NCBI GenBank assembly: GCA_945893365.1
Contig: CAMDED010000037.1
Location: forward strand, 1-54,666
DNA length: 54,666 bases
Direction: 5' to 3'
Source: Candidatus Sulfopaludibacter sp. SbA3
Lineage (GTDB): Bacteria; Acidobacteriota; Terriglobia; Bryobacterales; Bryobacteraceae
The position numbers and the translations under genes are program-made. Shown here piece after piece: positions 32,919 to 41,555 of this stretch. The number at the start of each line of letters is the position of its first letter. The first letter of the stretch is position 1. Under the pieces are notes generated by a model. It was given only the letters and a program-made list of their open reading frames with translations. It ran no database searches and was not told where the DNA came from.

Positions 32919-34645
32919 TGACGGCGAGCGCACCTGAGCGGGGGCGAAGGCGCAAGCCGGAGGATGCCGGTTCGGCGCCCGGCCCGTGGGTGTTGCCTCT
33001 GGGCTTCTTCTCCCTTTTTTTTGCGGCTTGCGAAGCGTACGGTCCTGCGTTGAACGGACCGTTCGTATTTGACGATCAATACCTCCCTTTCCTTGGCGGC
33101 GGATTTACGCATTGGTCGCACTGGCTCAACGGGAACCGGCCGATGGCGTCGCTCACGTTCTGGTTCAACTACGAGTGGTCGCGCTTCGACACTTTCTCGT
33201 ATCACCTGGTGAACCTGCTCTTCCATGCGGCGAACTCGCTGCTGCTTTATTTGATTGTGCGCCGGTTCCTGGCGCTGCGCGAAGTAAAGGCCGAACTGCG
33301 CGAGACGGTCGCGGGGTTCTGTGGGGCTCTCTTCCTGCTGCACCCGGTGCAGACGGAAGCGGTGTCGTACATCGTGAGCCGTTCCGAAAACTTGTCCGCG
33401 CTCTTTTTCTACGGCGCGCTGGCAGTCTTTCTGTATCGCGGCAAGCAGCCGGTGGGCTGGCGCCGGAGCGCCTGCATAGTTGTGCTGTTGGCGTGCGCGG
33501 CGTCCTCGAAGGAGCACGCCGTTACCCTTCCCGCGCTCTTGCTCCTGACCGACTATTTCTGGAATCCGGGTTTTACGGCGGAGGGAATGAAGCGGAACTG
33601 GAGACTCTACTTCGCCTTAGCGCTCGCGGCCGGGGCGGCAGTCCCCTATACCCTGCGGATCTTTCGCTACGCCGATAGCGCGGGGTTCGGGAGCACAAGC
33701 GTGCATTGGTATCAATACCTCTTCACGCAAGGCCGGGTCATCTTCGTGTATCTGAGGCTCTTCGTGGCCCCGTTCGGACAGACGATCGATTACGACTTCC
33801 CTATTTCGAAAACGATTCTGGACCAGGGAGCCTTCATCGGTTTGGCGGGTATCCTGGCGATCATAGGAGCCGCTTTCGCGTTCAAGAGGCGCTATCCACT
33901 TGCTTCGTACGGCGCCCTGGCTTTCCTGCTCCTGCTCGCGCCAACTTCCTCTGTCATGCCAATTGAAGATCCTATCGCGGAGCGCCGCATGTACCTGCCC
34001 TTCATCGGCCTGCTACTTGTGGCGGCGGAGGCGCTCCTGAGCGTGACCGTCCCGGTACGCAAACTCGTCTGGCCGCTTTGCGCCGTGCTCGTTGCCTGTG
34101 CTTTCCTGACGTATCAGCGCAACCAATTGTGGGCCAGCTCGGAAGCCCTGTGGAAGGATGCCGTGGCCAAGTCGCCGGGAAAGCAGCGCGCTCATTTCCA
34201 GCTCGCTTACGTTTACTACGAACAGCAGAGATGCGGCGATGCTTTGCGAGAGTTCGAATCCGCCGCGCGAATTAAGGAGCCGGACTACCGGTTGCTGTTC
34301 GATTGGGCTCTTGCTCACGATTGTGCCGGCGAAGCCGGCGAAGCGGTTGCGAAGCTGCTCCGCGCGATCGCACTTAACCGAACCGCGCACGCCTATTCTC
34401 AGCTCGGAATGCTTTATGCAAAACAGAACCGCCGCGCGGAAGCGCTGGACGCCTGGGCGGCCGGGGAAAAACTTACGCCAGGCTTTGAGTGGACCTATTT
34501 TTACCGGGGAAATCTCTATGCCCTCGAGAAGAACTACCCGGCGGCGATCGCCGAGTACTCGAAAACGATCGCCATCAATCCGCGCAATCAAGAGGCCAGA
34601 TCGGCGCGCGCCGCGGCCCAAGGTCTAGTGAGGGAGACGCCCTGA
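32918..34645 (+). CDS. TMTC-like multi-pass membrane protein with TPRs
   Basis: A 575-residue protein with about nine to ten membrane helices followed by TPR repeats (about 420-575). The early loop has NGPFVFDDQYLPF with the D-D motif of GT-C O-mannosyltransferases, and SRSENLSALFF matches the TMTC/PMT-like family. It likely transfers a sugar from a polyprenyl phosphate onto a protein outside the membrane, fitting the DPM-like gene just upstream. It overlaps the DUF2304 stop (TGATG). The donor and targets are unknown. Confidence 0.82.
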   Translation: MTASAPERGRRRKPEDAGSAPGPWVLPLGFFSLFFAACEAYGPALNGPFVFDDQYLPFLGGGFTHWSHWLNGNRPMASLTFWFNYEWSRFDTFSYHLVNLLFHAANSLLLYLIVRRFLALREVKAELRETVAGFCGALFLLHPVQTEAVSYIVSRSENLSALFFYGALAVFLYRGKQPVGWRRSACIVVLLACAASSKEHAVTLPALLLLTDYFWNPGFTAEGMKRNWRLYFALALAAGAAVPYTLRIFRYADSAGFGSTSVHWYQYLFTQGRVIFVYLRLFVAPFGQTIDYDFPISKTILDQGAFIGLAGILAIIGAAFAFKRRYPLASYGALAFLLLLAPTSSVMPIEDPIAERRMYLPFIGLLLVAAEALLSVTVPVRKLVWPLCAVLVACAFLTYQRNQLWASSEALWKDAVAKSPGKQRAHFQLAYVYYEQQRCGDALREFESAARIKEPDYRLLFDWALAHDCAGEAGEAVAKLLRAIALNRTAHAYSQLGMLYAKQNRRAEALDAWAAGEKLTPGFEWTYFYRGNLYALEKNYPAAIAEYSKTIAINPRNQEARSARAAAQGLVRETP

Positions 34646-34689
34646 TTTAATGAAGGCGACGCCCCGATTTTGACAAAGGCCAAACCACG

Positions 34690-35850
34690 ATGGCTCCATT
34701 GCGGATAGGCGTAAATGCGCTTTACCTGCTTCCCGGCGAGGTGGGGGGCACGGAAATATATCTTCGCAATCTACTCGACGCGCTTGCCCGCATCGACTCG
34801 GTGAACGAGTACTTCGTCTTTACGAACCGCGAGACCGGGCCGGACCTCGTGCCTGGCAGCGGCAATTTCCACCTGACGCCGCAAGCCGTTCGGGCGGCGA
34901 TTCGCCCTCTGCGTATCGCGTGGGAGCAAACGATGCTTCCGCTTGCGGCGGCGCGGAAGCGCCTCGATGCCCTCTTGAACCCGGGATTTACCGCGCCCTT
35001 GCTTTGCCCTTGCCCCATGGTCACCGTGTTTCACGACATGCAGCATAAGCGGCATCCGGAGCACTTCCGATGGTTCGATCTGCCGTTCTGGAGGATGCTG
35101 CTCTACGGTTCCGCGAAGAGGTCGGCCGAGCTCCTTGCGGACTCCGAAGCCACCCGAGAGGATGTCTTGCGTTTCTACCGTCTCGATCCGGCAAAGGTTA
35201 CGACCGTAACGCTCGGCGTAGAGGAGGAGTTCTTCTCGATCGGAAAGCGCCGGATGCGGGCGACGGCCCCGATCAAGCCCTCTCTTCAACCCGCTATTCG
35301 CTCCGGGCACTATATGCTCGCGGTATCGACGCTGCATCCTCACAAGAACCTGGACGGCCTGCTGCTGGCTTTCGCCGCCTTTCTGAAAACGAAGCCGGAG
35401 TATCGCCTGGTGGTAGCGGGGCTGCGGGGGTTTCACTCCGAGGCGCTTGAGCGGTTGCGTGCGTCGCTCGGGCTGGAAGATTCGGTGCGTTTCACGGGCT
35501 GGGTTCCCCGGACGGAGTTGTACGAACTCTACGCGGGCGCCGCGGCGTTCGTGTATCCTTCGACATTCGAAGGGTTCGGATTGCCGGTCGTCGAAGCGCT
35601 GGCGGCAGGCGTTCCCACGGCATGTTCGAACATTCAGCCGCTCGCCGGGATCGCCGGGGACGCGGCCTTGCTCTTCGACCCTGCGGACGCCGGACAAATT
35701 GCCGCGGCCATGGAGCGGATTACTTCAGACGATTCAGTACGCGAGAGGCTTACCGCGGCGGGGCCCGCGCAAGCGGCGCGATTCTCCTGGATAGCTACCG
35801 CCGAGCGCACCCTGGAAGCGATCGCGCGGGTAGCGCATTCCGGGGCCTGA
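34690..35850 (+). CDS. Family 4 glycosyltransferase
   Basis: A 386-residue GT-B enzyme of family GT4. N-terminal IGVNALYLLPGEVGGTEIYLRNLLDAL carries the Gly-rich acceptor loop; HPHKNLDGLLLAFAAF and the E-x7-E motif in FEGFGLPVVEALAAGVP are the nucleotide-sugar site. No signal peptide. It lies 44 bp after the TMTC-like gene and closes the cluster. It probably extends the same glycan. Confidence 0.9.
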   Translation: MAPLRIGVNALYLLPGEVGGTEIYLRNLLDALARIDSVNEYFVFTNRETGPDLVPGSGNFHLTPQAVRAAIRPLRIAWEQTMLPLAAARKRLDALLNPGFTAPLLCPCPMVTVFHDMQHKRHPEHFRWFDLPFWRMLLYGSAKRSAELLADSEATREDVLRFYRLDPAKVTTVTLGVEEEFFSIGKRRMRATAPIKPSLQPAIRSGHYMLAVSTLHPHKNLDGLLLAFAAFLKTKPEYRLVVAGLRGFHSEALERLRASLGLEDSVRFTGWVPRTELYELYAGAAAFVYPSTFEGFGLPVVEALAAGVPTACSNIQPLAGIAGDAALLFDPADAGQIAAAMERITSDDSVRERLTAAGPAQAARFSWIATAERTLEAIARVAHSGA

Positions 35851-35865
35851 CTACAGGCGCTTCGA

Positions 35866-37287
35866 TTACACGATTTGGGAAATGACGCGGCCGTGAACTT
35901 CCGTCAGCCGTTCCTTGCGCCCCTGGTGCATGAAACTGAGGGCATCCTGATTGAGGCCAAGTTGATGCAGAAGCGTTGTGTGCACATCGCGGAAATGGCA
36001 GGGGTCGTTCACCGCCCGCAGACCGATTTCATCGGTTCCCCCAACCACCTGGCCGCCCTTGATTCCACCACCGGCCATCCACATGGTAAATCCGAGGTTA
36101 TGATGGTCGCGTCCCTTTGTCCCTTGCGATTCGGGCGAACGGCCGAATTCGCCACCCCACAGAACCAGCGTTGTGTCGAGCAGACCGCGTCTCTTCAGAT
36201 CCTTGAGCAAGGCGGCGACGGGCTTGTCCGTCTGCGCGGCCATGCGAAGGTGGTTCTCTTCGATGTTATCGTGCGCGTCCCATTGCATGTTGCCCGGGCC
36301 GCCGCCGGATACCGGACACACGAATCGAACTCCTTTCTCAATGAGCCGGCGCGCCAGGAGGCAGCGGCGCCCGTAGTCGTCGGTTGGCGCTACTCCAATA
36401 CCGTACATATCCAAGGTTTCCCGCGGTTCCGTCGAAAGATCGAAAACCGCCGGAGCCTCGGACTGCATCTTGAACGCCAGATCGTAAGCGTTGATGCGCG
36501 CGGCGAATTCCGTATCGCCGGGCGCCATGTTGGCCTGGTTGAGGCCACGGATCAGATCGAGCGTCTTTCTTCGTTCCGCGCCGGTAACTCCGGACGGAAG
36601 ATCGAGGTTCAGAACCGGTCTGTCCCCGGGCCGGAACATGGTGGGCTGATAAACGGCCGGCAGGAAACCGTTCCCGTACATCGGCTGACCGGCTTCGAGC
36701 GCGCCTTTCGGATCGGGCATGACGACGTAGGCCGGGAGCGATTCGGACTCCGAACCTAAACCATAGATGGTCCAGGCGCCCATACTGGGAAATCCGGGAA
36801 TCACGCGGCCGGTAAAAAGCTGATACTGCGCCGCGGAGTGCACAACCATATCGCCATGGCAGCCGCGAATGACCGCAATGTCGTCGATGCACTCGGCTGT
36901 GTGCGGCAGCAGGTCCGAGACCTCGATCCCGCTCTTCCCGTACTTCTTGAACGTGCGTTTTGTGCCTAGCAGAGTCGCCTTGTCGTTGACGAACTGATAC
37001 TTCGCCTCGCCAAAACCGGCAGGGCGTTTCTGGCCGTGCAGCTCGTTCAGAAGCGGCTTCGGGTCGAAGGTTTCGATATGGCTCGGTCCGCCGGCCATGA
37101 ACAGAAAAATCATCGACTTGGCTTTCGCCCGGTCCTTCATGTGAGGCGGCTTGGCGGCGAGCGGATTCAGCGTTCCGGCGCGAAGCTCCCGCTGGATGAT
37201 GGAGGCGAGAGCCACTGCGCCAAAACCACAAAAGGCGTCGGAGATGAATTCACGGCGGTTACGGGTGATGCGTGAGTGTTCCGGCAT
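35866..37287 (-). CDS. DUF1501 protein (Tat-exported)
   Basis: A 473-residue DUF1501 protein, an alkaline-phosphatase/sulfatase-like fold that occurs with DUF1549/DUF1553 proteins in Planctomycetes and Acidobacteria. Signal region: MPEHSRITRNRREFISDAF (Tat-like). Family blocks: KAKSMIFLFMAGGPSHIETFDPKP, DDIAVIRGCHGDMVVHSAAQYQLFTG, LVLWGGEFGRSPESQ, HNLGFTMWMAGGG. Function is not established; a role in polysaccharide or sulfated-glycan use has been proposed for relatives. The ATG at 37287 is 34 nt after the DUF1549/1553 stop; a TTG at 37314 is an alternative. Confidence 0.88.
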   Translation of the reverse strand: MPEHSRITRNRREFISDAFCGFGAVALASIIQRELRAGTLNPLAAKPPHMKDRAKAKSMIFLFMAGGPSHIETFDPKPLLNELHGQKRPAGFGEAKYQFVNDKATLLGTKRTFKKYGKSGIEVSDLLPHTAECIDDIAVIRGCHGDMVVHSAAQYQLFTGRVIPGFPSMGAWTIYGLGSESESLPAYVVMPDPKGALEAGQPMYGNGFLPAVYQPTMFRPGDRPVLNLDLPSGVTGAERRKTLDLIRGLNQANMAPGDTEFAARINAYDLAFKMQSEAPAVFDLSTEPRETLDMYGIGVAPTDDYGRRCLLARRLIEKGVRFVCPVSGGGPGNMQWDAHDNIEENHLRMAAQTDKPVAALLKDLKRRGLLDTTLVLWGGEFGRSPESQGTKGRDHHNLGFTMWMAGGGIKGGQVVGGTDEIGLRAVNDPCHFRDVHTTLLHQLGLNQDALSFMHQGRKERLTEVHGRVISQIV

Positions 37288-37320
37288 GGCGTTTTTCAAG
37301 CGTTTTCGATCCAACCGCGT

Positions 37321-39312
37321 CTAGTTCACGTACAGAAACGCATTCAGATTGTACATGGCAAGAGCCAGTTCCTTCAGGCGCTGGGTCTTAAGATATTCGA
37401 GAGCGACACGGGCCTCGACGGCGTTTGGCGGGCGGCCAGCAACCAGGCGGTAGGCAAGATCGATCTGCTTTCGAGCGTCGGTTCCCGCCTCGGCCTTGAG
37501 GCGCTCAGCCAGCGCCTCGGCCTGGCGGTTGGCAGTGTCTCCGTTGAGTAACTCGAGCGCCTGCGGCGCATGGGTGCTCGATTCGCGCCGCGGACAGCTC
37601 ACCTGCAAGTCGGGCGCGTCGAAGACCTCCATGAAGGGGAGGTGCAGATTCCGCTTTGCGATCAAGTAGACGCTCCTGCGGTCATGCTCGGCTTTGTCCG
37701 GCGTTACCGCCCACTGCGAAGGCTTGTAGAGCGCGTTGACGAGGCCCTGATCGATCGGGATCATCACGCTCGGCCCGCCCGCGCGAGTATCCAATTTCCC
37801 GGACGTGGCCAGCATGGCATCGCGGATCTCCTCGGCTTCAAGACGACGCCGGCTGAACTTCCAAAGCAGCTTGTTCTCAAGATCCCTCTCTTTTGCGGTC
37901 TCCGTAGCCTGCGTGGAAGAAGCCTGCCGGTACGTATTGCTCGTCAGAATCAGCCGGTGAATCTTCTTGACGCTGAAGCCGCCCGTTACAAATTCATTTG
38001 CCAGGTAGTCGAGCAGCTCAGGGTGGGAAGGCCGCTCTCCCATGCGTCCGAAATCGTTCGGAGTCGCCACGATTCCGCGGCCGAAATGATGATGCCAAAT
38101 GCGATTTACCATCACGCGCGCCGTCAGGGGATTCTCCGGATCCGAAATCCACCTGGCCAGCTCCGTTCGCGGGTTCTTCACATCCGGCGGCAATTCCGGC
38201 GCGTTGTCCGGAAGCAGAACGCCGAGCGGACGAGGCCCTACGCGGTCGCCCTTGTTCTGGTAGTCGCCACGAGCCAGCATGTGGATGCTGTCGCGATTCC
38301 CGGGCTCAAGCGCCACGGCGAACAGGCCGGGCAGGGGTTCAGGCCGTTTCTCTTCCAGTGCCTCGACCTTCTTGCGAATGGCCTCCAGTTCGTCGCCCTT
38401 CTTCCCTTTCATGGACTGCCGGAGCTGCCGGATCTCCGCTTCAAGCGGCTCCACCTTGGCCTTCCACTGCGTCTGTTCATCGGGCGAAGCTCTGACGACG
38501 TCGTTGAACTGGACGCCCGAAAAGTAAGCCTGAATCCTGTAATAGTCGCTGTGCCGGATCGGGTCGAACTTGTGGTCGTGGCAGCGCGCGCAGCCGAGCG
38601 TCACGCCAAGCAGCGCCGAGCCGACCGCGTTCGTCATCTCCGTCAGCACCTCGTTCCGGCTGCTGGCGACTTCCTGGTTGCCGGCGTTCTTGCGCAGCGG
38701 TCCCAGGCGGTTGAACCCGGAAGCGATCAGCGTTTCGTCCTCTTTGGGCGCGATTTCGTCTCCGGCAAGCTGCTCCGTAAGAAAGCGGTCGTACGGCTTA
38801 TCGTTCTGGAACGCGCGAATCACATAGTCGCGATAGCGCCACGCGTCCTTTCGATGAGTGTCGTATTCAAAACCGTCAGTTTCGGCGAACCGCACCAGAT
38901 CCAGCCAATGCTGGCCCCACCGCTCTCCGTAGCGCGGGCTCTCGAGAAGGCGGTCGACGAGGCGCGAATAGGCTTTCGGCGACCTGTCGGCGGTGAAAGC
39001 CGCTATTTCGGCGGGCGTGGGCGGCAGGCCGGTGAGATCGAAGGTCAGACGGCGGATCAGTGTCGGGCGATCCGCAATTGGAGACGCCTCAAGACCCTCT
39101 TTTTTCAGGCGCGCGAGGATGAAAGCGTCCACGGGATTCTTCGCCCATGCCTGTGCGGCCGCCGAGGCAAACTTGGGAATCTCCGGCTGGGATCGCTTTA
39201 CAAAGGCCCAGTGGCGGCGATCCGTGGCGGTGTATTTCCCAAGAGGCGCGATCGCATCCGAGGCGATTAGCGCTGAGGCGCAACAGGCAACGATCCAGAA
39301 TCTCCCGGGCAA
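37321..39312 (-). CDS. DUF1549/DUF1553 protein (Planctomycete-type PSD1)
   Basis: A 663-residue exported protein with DUF1549 (about 50-250) and DUF1553 (about 340-600). It has a haem-like C-A-R-C-H motif in the middle domain (LGCARCHDHKFDPI), a family hallmark, and HWAFVKRSQPEIP near the start; the N-terminal cytochrome domain seen in many relatives is absent. TTG 39312, 8 nt after GGAGG, gives the cleanest signal peptide; the frame is open to ATG 39342. The DUF1501 gene follows, the standard pair. Confidence 0.87.
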   Translation of the reverse strand: MPGRFWIVACCASALIASDAIAPLGKYTATDRRHWAFVKRSQPEIPKFASAAAQAWAKNPVDAFILARLKKEGLEASPIADRPTLIRRLTFDLTGLPPTPAEIAAFTADRSPKAYSRLVDRLLESPRYGERWGQHWLDLVRFAETDGFEYDTHRKDAWRYRDYVIRAFQNDKPYDRFLTEQLAGDEIAPKEDETLIASGFNRLGPLRKNAGNQEVASSRNEVLTEMTNAVGSALLGVTLGCARCHDHKFDPIRHSDYYRIQAYFSGVQFNDVVRASPDEQTQWKAKVEPLEAEIRQLRQSMKGKKGDELEAIRKKVEALEEKRPEPLPGLFAVALEPGNRDSIHMLARGDYQNKGDRVGPRPLGVLLPDNAPELPPDVKNPRTELARWISDPENPLTARVMVNRIWHHHFGRGIVATPNDFGRMGERPSHPELLDYLANEFVTGGFSVKKIHRLILTSNTYRQASSTQATETAKERDLENKLLWKFSRRRLEAEEIRDAMLATSGKLDTRAGGPSVMIPIDQGLVNALYKPSQWAVTPDKAEHDRRSVYLIAKRNLHLPFMEVFDAPDLQVSCPRRESSTHAPQALELLNGDTANRQAEALAERLKAEAGTDARKQIDLAYRLVAGRPPNAVEARVALEYLKTQRLKELALAMYNLNAFLYVN

Positions 39313-39388
39313 ATTTACATCCTCCAGCGATACCTTACACATAATACCACCCTTGGCCGGGTGGGACCTGGATCGAATGCTTTGCTTG

Positions 39389-39403
39389 AAGGGTTAAACC
39401 CTT
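39389..39403. promoter_or_regulatory. Perfect palindrome ahead of the ECF sigma gene
   Basis: AAGGGTT-A-AACCCTT, a 7-bp perfect dyad. Directly after it is TGTAACC, which resembles an ECF-type -35 element, about 17 bp before a CGCC/TATT stretch. The site lies between divergent genes (DUF1549/1553 and sigma factor), so it could regulate either. Regulator unknown. Confidence 0.4.
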
Positions 39404-39456
39404 GTAACCTGACTAGTGGCTGACACGCCTATTCAGTGCCAGCAATACCGGAAAAA

Positions 39457-40029
39457 ATGCTGGTTGAATTCGATCTGATAAAACGCGCGCAAGGTGGTGA
39501 CAGCGCCGCATTCAACCAGATAGTGCTGGCTTATCGCAAGCGTATCTTGGGGACGATTGCGCGCTTGATTTCGCGCGTGGAGGATGTGGAGGATGTAGCG
39601 CAGGAGGTTTTCCTGCGCCTGTTTTTTTCGCTGGATCAACTCCGCAGCCCGGAGGTGTTCGAGACATGGCTCTATAGGCTGACGGTGAACGCGGCCTACG
39701 ACTATCTGAGGAAACAGCGGAGGCGGCCGGAGTCGCGCATGTCCGACCTCAGTGAGCAGCAGGTGATGATGGCCGACGCCGCGGCCAGCGGGAAATTCGA
39801 CGCGGAGGAACAGCGGAAGCGGAGGGTGCGGGAATCGGTTTCATCGCTGCTCGGGGCGGTTTCCGAGGAGGATCGAATCCTTCTTACATTGAAAGAGGTC
39901 GAAGGATTGTCTTTGAAGGACCTGGAAAAAATTTACAAAGTGAAAGAGAACGCTCTCAAAGTGCGGTTGTTCCGCGCCCGGCACAGGGTCTTGCGAGCGC
40001 TGGGCTCAACTTCTCCGGTTGAGCGGTAG
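39457..40029 (+). CDS. ECF-type RNA polymerase sigma factor
   Basis: A 190-residue sigma-70 family protein with regions 2 and 4 only. Region 2 is RAQGGDSAAFNQIVLAYRKRIL...VEDVEDVAQEVFLRLFFSLD, with the linker FETWLYRLTVNAAYDYLRKQRRR; region 4 is EEDRILLTLKEVEGLSLKDLEKIYKVKENALKVRLFRARHRV. The start is uncertain: ATG 39457 (GGAAAA just upstream) is used; a GTG at 39436 would add seven residues. Downstream genes at 40050 and 40448 are probably its regulators. Confidence 0.9.
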   Translation: MLVEFDLIKRAQGGDSAAFNQIVLAYRKRILGTIARLISRVEDVEDVAQEVFLRLFFSLDQLRSPEVFETWLYRLTVNAAYDYLRKQRRRPESRMSDLSEQQVMMADAAASGKFDAEEQRKRRVRESVSSLLGAVSEEDRILLTLKEVEGLSLKDLEKIYKVKENALKVRLFRARHRVLRALGSTSPVER

Positions 40030-40049
40030 ATCGAAATGGTGTAAAATTT

Positions 40050-40451
40050 ATGACGGATTCGTCTCATCCTATGCCGAAAGATCAATTCCCGGAAGCTTAC
40101 GAGCCGGCTCCTGAACTGTCGGAGCTGTTCCGGCAGTACCACGAGGCGTGCGAGCCGCCGGAAGCCGGCGCAAACTTCATGCCCGTGCTTTGGGAGAAGA
40201 TCGAAGCGCGGCAGACTGTGTTCACGGTCTTTGGACGCTCCTCGAAGGCTTTGGTCACGTGCGCCTTGGCCGCAAGTCTCATGATGGGCATTTACGTGGC
40301 GATGCCGGGCAAGCACATCAACCCTTTCTACACGGTCAGCTACGTGGAAGCCCTCGCCGTCGACCAGGCGTTGCAGACGGCTGAGTACTCCGAACCTGTC
40401 CACGCGGACTCCCTGGTGGACGCCCAGGACGCGGAATTCGAGTTGTTATGA
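40050..40451 (+). CDS. Single-helix membrane protein, candidate anti-sigma factor
   Basis: A 133-residue protein with a soluble N-terminal part (about 1-65), one membrane helix (about 67-87, ALVTCALAASLMMGIYVAM) and a short acidic outer tail. No known anti-sigma motif (no HxxxCxxC zinc site). Position after the ECF sigma gene and overlap of 4 nt with the next gene support a regulatory role, but this is inference from context. Confidence 0.65.
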   Translation: MTDSSHPMPKDQFPEAYEPAPELSELFRQYHEACEPPEAGANFMPVLWEKIEARQTVFTVFGRSSKALVTCALAASLMMGIYVAMPGKHINPFYTVSYVEALAVDQALQTAEYSEPVHADSLVDAQDAEFELL

Positions 40452-40831
40452 AACGGCCGGGTCTGACGGCGGTTGTTTATCTGGTGTTGGTGTTCCTTAG
40501 CGGGGCGCTGGTTGGAGGTTTCGGGCACCGGCTGTATACGCAGGGAACGGTCAGTGCGAGCTCAACGGCTGGAAGGAGCCCGGAGGAGTACCGGAAGCGG
40601 TACATCGGGGAAATGCGCTCGCGGTTGATGCTGGACGATGGTCAGGTTGCAAAGCTCAACGAGATTCTGGACTCGACGCGCCTGCAGTACAAGAAATTCA
40701 ACGAGGCGCACAAGATCGAGTTGAGCGGAATTCAGAACGACCAGGTCGCCAGGGTGAAGGCAATCCTTTCCGATTCACAACGCCTGGAATACGAAAAGAT
40801 GCGCGCCGAGCGGGAAAAGAACCGGAAGTAG
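40448..40831 (+). CDS. Spy/CpxP-like or heavy-metal-sensor-like periplasmic protein
   Basis: A 127-residue protein with an N-terminal membrane anchor (VVYLVLVFLSGALVGGF) and a helical periplasmic part rich in charged residues (KRYIGEMRSRLMLDDGQVAKLNEILDSTRLQYKKFNE...LSDSQRLEYEKM). The L-x-L-x-x-x-Q pattern matches Spy/CnrX-like proteins that sense metals or unfolded proteins. It overlaps the preceding gene by 4 nt (ATGA), so it is probably the sensor arm of the sigma system. No metal ligands could be assigned. Confidence 0.7.
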   Translation: MKRPGLTAVVYLVLVFLSGALVGGFGHRLYTQGTVSASSTAGRSPEEYRKRYIGEMRSRLMLDDGQVAKLNEILDSTRLQYKKFNEAHKIELSGIQNDQVARVKAILSDSQRLEYEKMRAEREKNRK

Positions 40832-41033
40832 GCGGGGCAGCCTGAATCGTGTCCGCTAAGCGTTTCGCAGTGATTCGCGCTGGACCATTGACGGCCGTCG
40901 AAGGCGAGCCGCGGGAAGGCTGATGCGCTTCTTGTCCGATATGAGCCGCTCGACTACGGGCGATGATCGGAAAACGCATTCCCACTGGCGACGGGATGGG
41001 CCAACGCTCCGGGCTGCCGAGCGCGCCAGCGAC

Positions 41034-41276
41034 TTACTGAGCTGTCGCCTCAGGGGCAGGCGGCCGGTTTCCTCTGATCTTCTGATACTTCCTTTCAAAT
41101 TTATCCACACGGCCCGCGGTGTCGATCAGCTTCTGCTTGCCCGTGAAAAACGGATGGCAGTGGGAACAAATCTCCACGCGGATGTCGCCTTTGTGCGTCG
41201 AGCGCGTTTGGAACTTGTGCCCGCAGGCACAGATCACGTTCAGTTCGTTGTATGCGGGATGAATGCCGACCTTCAT
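41034..41276 (-). CDS. rpmE: 50S ribosomal protein bL31
   Basis: An 80-residue bL31 of the zinc-binding (C+) form: C-A-C (16-18) and C-S-H-C (37-40) hold the zinc. Sequence [22 protein letters not shown] and later [27 protein letters not shown] is typical. The tail ([13 protein letters not shown]) is an extension. It is transcribed with a leader of about 270 nt that contains a micro-ORF and strong hairpins; the promoter is at 41556-41585. Confidence 0.95.
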   Translation of the reverse strand: MKVGIHPAYNELNVICACGHKFQTRSTHKGDIRVEICSHCHPFFTGKQKLIDTAGRVDKFERKYQKIRGNRPPAPEATAQ

Positions 41277-41325
41277 TGGACTTCGGAATCCTTTCTAAAC
41301 TCAAGTGTACCACGGGAGACACAAA

Positions 41326-41366
41326 CCCCCGCAAGCCGACGGAAAACAACCGGCTGCTTACGGGGG
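41326..41366 (-). promoter_or_regulatory. Strong hairpin in the rpmE leader
   Basis: On the minus strand CCCCCGTAAGC pairs with GCTTGCGGGGG (11 bp, one G-U), with further pairing inside the loop. No U-run of useful length follows (GGGTTTGTGTC), so it is an attenuator or protein-binding site rather than a plain terminator. It lies 50 nt before rpmE. Confidence 0.5.
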
Positions 41367-41434
41367 CTGTTGCCACTTGGAACCAGGCGGACGTTTCTTA
41401 AAAGCGACGAAGCGGCCGGTCCACAGGAACGTAG

Positions 41435-41455
41435 CCTCGTGACTGAAACGAGGCC
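41435..41455 (-). promoter_or_regulatory. Second leader hairpin upstream of rpmE
   Basis: GCCTCGT-7 nt-ACGAGGC, a perfect 7-bp stem. It lies between the micro-ORF stop and the larger hairpin at 41326-41366. Confidence 0.45.
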
Positions 41456-41476
41456 AGCAACGTTAGAACGGTCGGC

Positions 41477-41518
41477 TCAACAGCCGGCCACCTCGCGCGG
41501 TCTACTGTGATATTTCAT
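41477..41518 (-). CDS. 13-codon micro-ORF in the rpmE leader
   Basis: ATG at 41518 to TGA at 41477 encodes MKYHSRPREVAGC. It is preceded by AAAGGAGGTGGTCC (41527-41540), which pairs over almost the whole 16S 3' end, although the AGGAGG-to-ATG spacing is 14 nt. A near-consensus sigma-70 promoter (41556-41585) lies just upstream, so the transcript begins a few bases before the ribosome site. CGGCT-4 nt-AGCCG spans the stop codon. It could be a leader peptide controlling rpmE, or a tiny stand-alone peptide. Too short for family assignment. Confidence 0.5.
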   Translation of the reverse strand: MKYHSRPREVAGC

Positions 41519-41555
41519 CTTATTCTGGACCACCTCCTTTTTCAGTGCTGAGATC

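Noticed and set aside
37570-39270. 566-codon plus-strand frame opposite the DUF1549/1553 gene
   Set aside because: Mirror of a high-GC third-position gene; no signal, domain or ribosome site.
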